From positions 19,381 to 83,380 of the forward strand of contig CANLMN010000021.1 of the NCBI GenBank assembly GCA_947492105.1: DNA of 64,000 nucleotides, written 5' to 3'. Made by a program: the position numbers and the translations under genes. Of the stretch, positions 63,512 to 64,000 are shown in pieces. The notes beneath the pieces are model-generated. The model saw nothing but the letters and a program-made list of their open reading frames with translations. It was not told the DNA's origin and searched no databases. Position 1 is the stretch's first letter; every line of letters starts with the position of its first letter. The stretch is from an uncultured Aquimarina sp. GTDB lineage: Bacteria; Bacteroidota; Bacteroidia; Flavobacteriales; Flavobacteriaceae.

Positions 63512-63925
63512 CTGGAATACCTAGTTTATTTGTGACAATTTTTGAGAGCTTTTTTTAAGAAAAGAAAGAATTCAATTTGGTGTATTATGATCATAACCCT
63601 ACACTTGTACGTATTAGCCATTGATACGAAAATCACTACCACGAATAGTACATCTTGTATGGTAGTGATGAATCCAATAAAAATTGAAGTAATTATAATT
63701 TGAGTAAAAAAGGGGGTTTTCCCCTGATAGAAAGATAATAGGTGATGTGTGTATCCTGTATTTTTGCAAAATCAAACCGAATACTACTATGAAAAAAAGT
63801 TCAATATTGATTTTGGTAAGTTTTCTAGCATTCGCAACAAGTAGGTTGCAAAATCCGGTTAAAGGGAACCACTAGTTATGGTTTAAAGTGAGCATAGTGA
63901 AAAAATGTGCAAATCCTTTTATAAC
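63512..63925 (+). repeat. Flank repeat, copy 2 (about 414 bp)
   Basis: This is the second copy of 54561-54972, including the GC hairpin with A/T run (about 63708-63731), the -7 box and the truncated lipoprotein leader (63789-63875, MKKSSILILVSFLAFATSRL). It again follows a toxin/immunity pair. Similarity ends at about 63925, after which new sequence begins. Confidence 0.8.
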
Positions 63926-64000
63926 GTATCCATCCGAGCAATTACATCTTTCCTAGAGTTATCAGCTGACCTACCTTTGTTTCAAACAATATAGTGTTAT
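63926..64000. other. Window edge, no assignable gene
   Basis: On the minus strand a short open stretch reads GRSADNSRKDVIARMD, which looks protein-like and may be the end of another toxin or immunity gene running in from outside. Too little is visible for a call. Confidence 0.2.

Overview
The window looks like chromosome of a marine-type Flavobacteriaceae bacterium (Bacteroidota). It is AT-rich, uses TAnnTTTG-type -7 boxes, and carries a T9SS C-terminal sorting domain, SprB and PKD repeats, a TonB receptor with a carboxypeptidase-like N-domain, and many short lipoprotein leaders. No species can be named from the sequence alone. Almost everything here is accessory DNA: a genomic island, insertion-sequence debris, a defence-type operon, an integron-like cassette array and a large toxin locus.

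1-14.6 kb: the right part of an integrated island. It ends at a tyrosine recombinase gene (12977-14392, minus) next to a 3' tRNA(CAU) fragment (14559-14605), which looks like an attachment site. Cargo includes a phage-type repressor with its operator, a pair of paralogous unknown genes (1264, 1860), a folded-RNA-like element (2485-2654), and a PAAR protein, VasX-like effector and membrane immunity module. In that module the effector tail and the immunity gene are duplicated. A minus-strand gene group (10829 to 8915) resembles island maintenance genes.

14.8-22 kb: wrecked IS3 and IS5 family transposases and gene stubs, then an intact three-gene operon (TM2/TerB-N/TerB-C protein, DUF2791/BrxD-like ATPase, SF2 helicase) that I read as a predicted defence or DNA-processing system.

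22.1-33.35 kb: single-strand-oriented gene cassettes separated by attC-like folded sites. Three sites are short (125-210 bp) and four are long (about 410-580 bp). In five of six cassettes the two ends are complementary to each other, as expected for integron cassettes. Cargo: an unknown 215-aa protein, a membrane protein, a secreted protein, a four-gene metal-homeostasis cassette with two matching Zur/Fur-type boxes, a DUF262/HNH (GmrSD-like) protein, and an HTH/GIY-YIG protein. No integron integrase lies in the window.

33.7-37.2 kb: small membrane and regulatory genes, then a second copy of the paralogous gene pair plus the folded element, again just ahead of a toxin locus.

37.7-64 kb: a tightly packed operon (1614-aa secreted protein, Fn3 protein, T9SS/SprB protein, PKD lipoprotein, small lipoprotein) runs into modular toxins that share a secreted Fn3 trunk or a pre-toxin linker and differ at their C-terminal tips. 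The tips are a BURPS668_1122-type deaminase, an unknown helical tip, an ADP-ribosyltransferase and an Endonuclea_NS_2-type nuclease. Each is followed by its own candidate immunity gene. The ADP-ribosyltransferase is paired with a NADAR-domain protein, and the nuclease gene is cut by one in-frame stop while its YezG-like immunity gene is intact. A duplication of about 2.1 kb created the second trunk copy.
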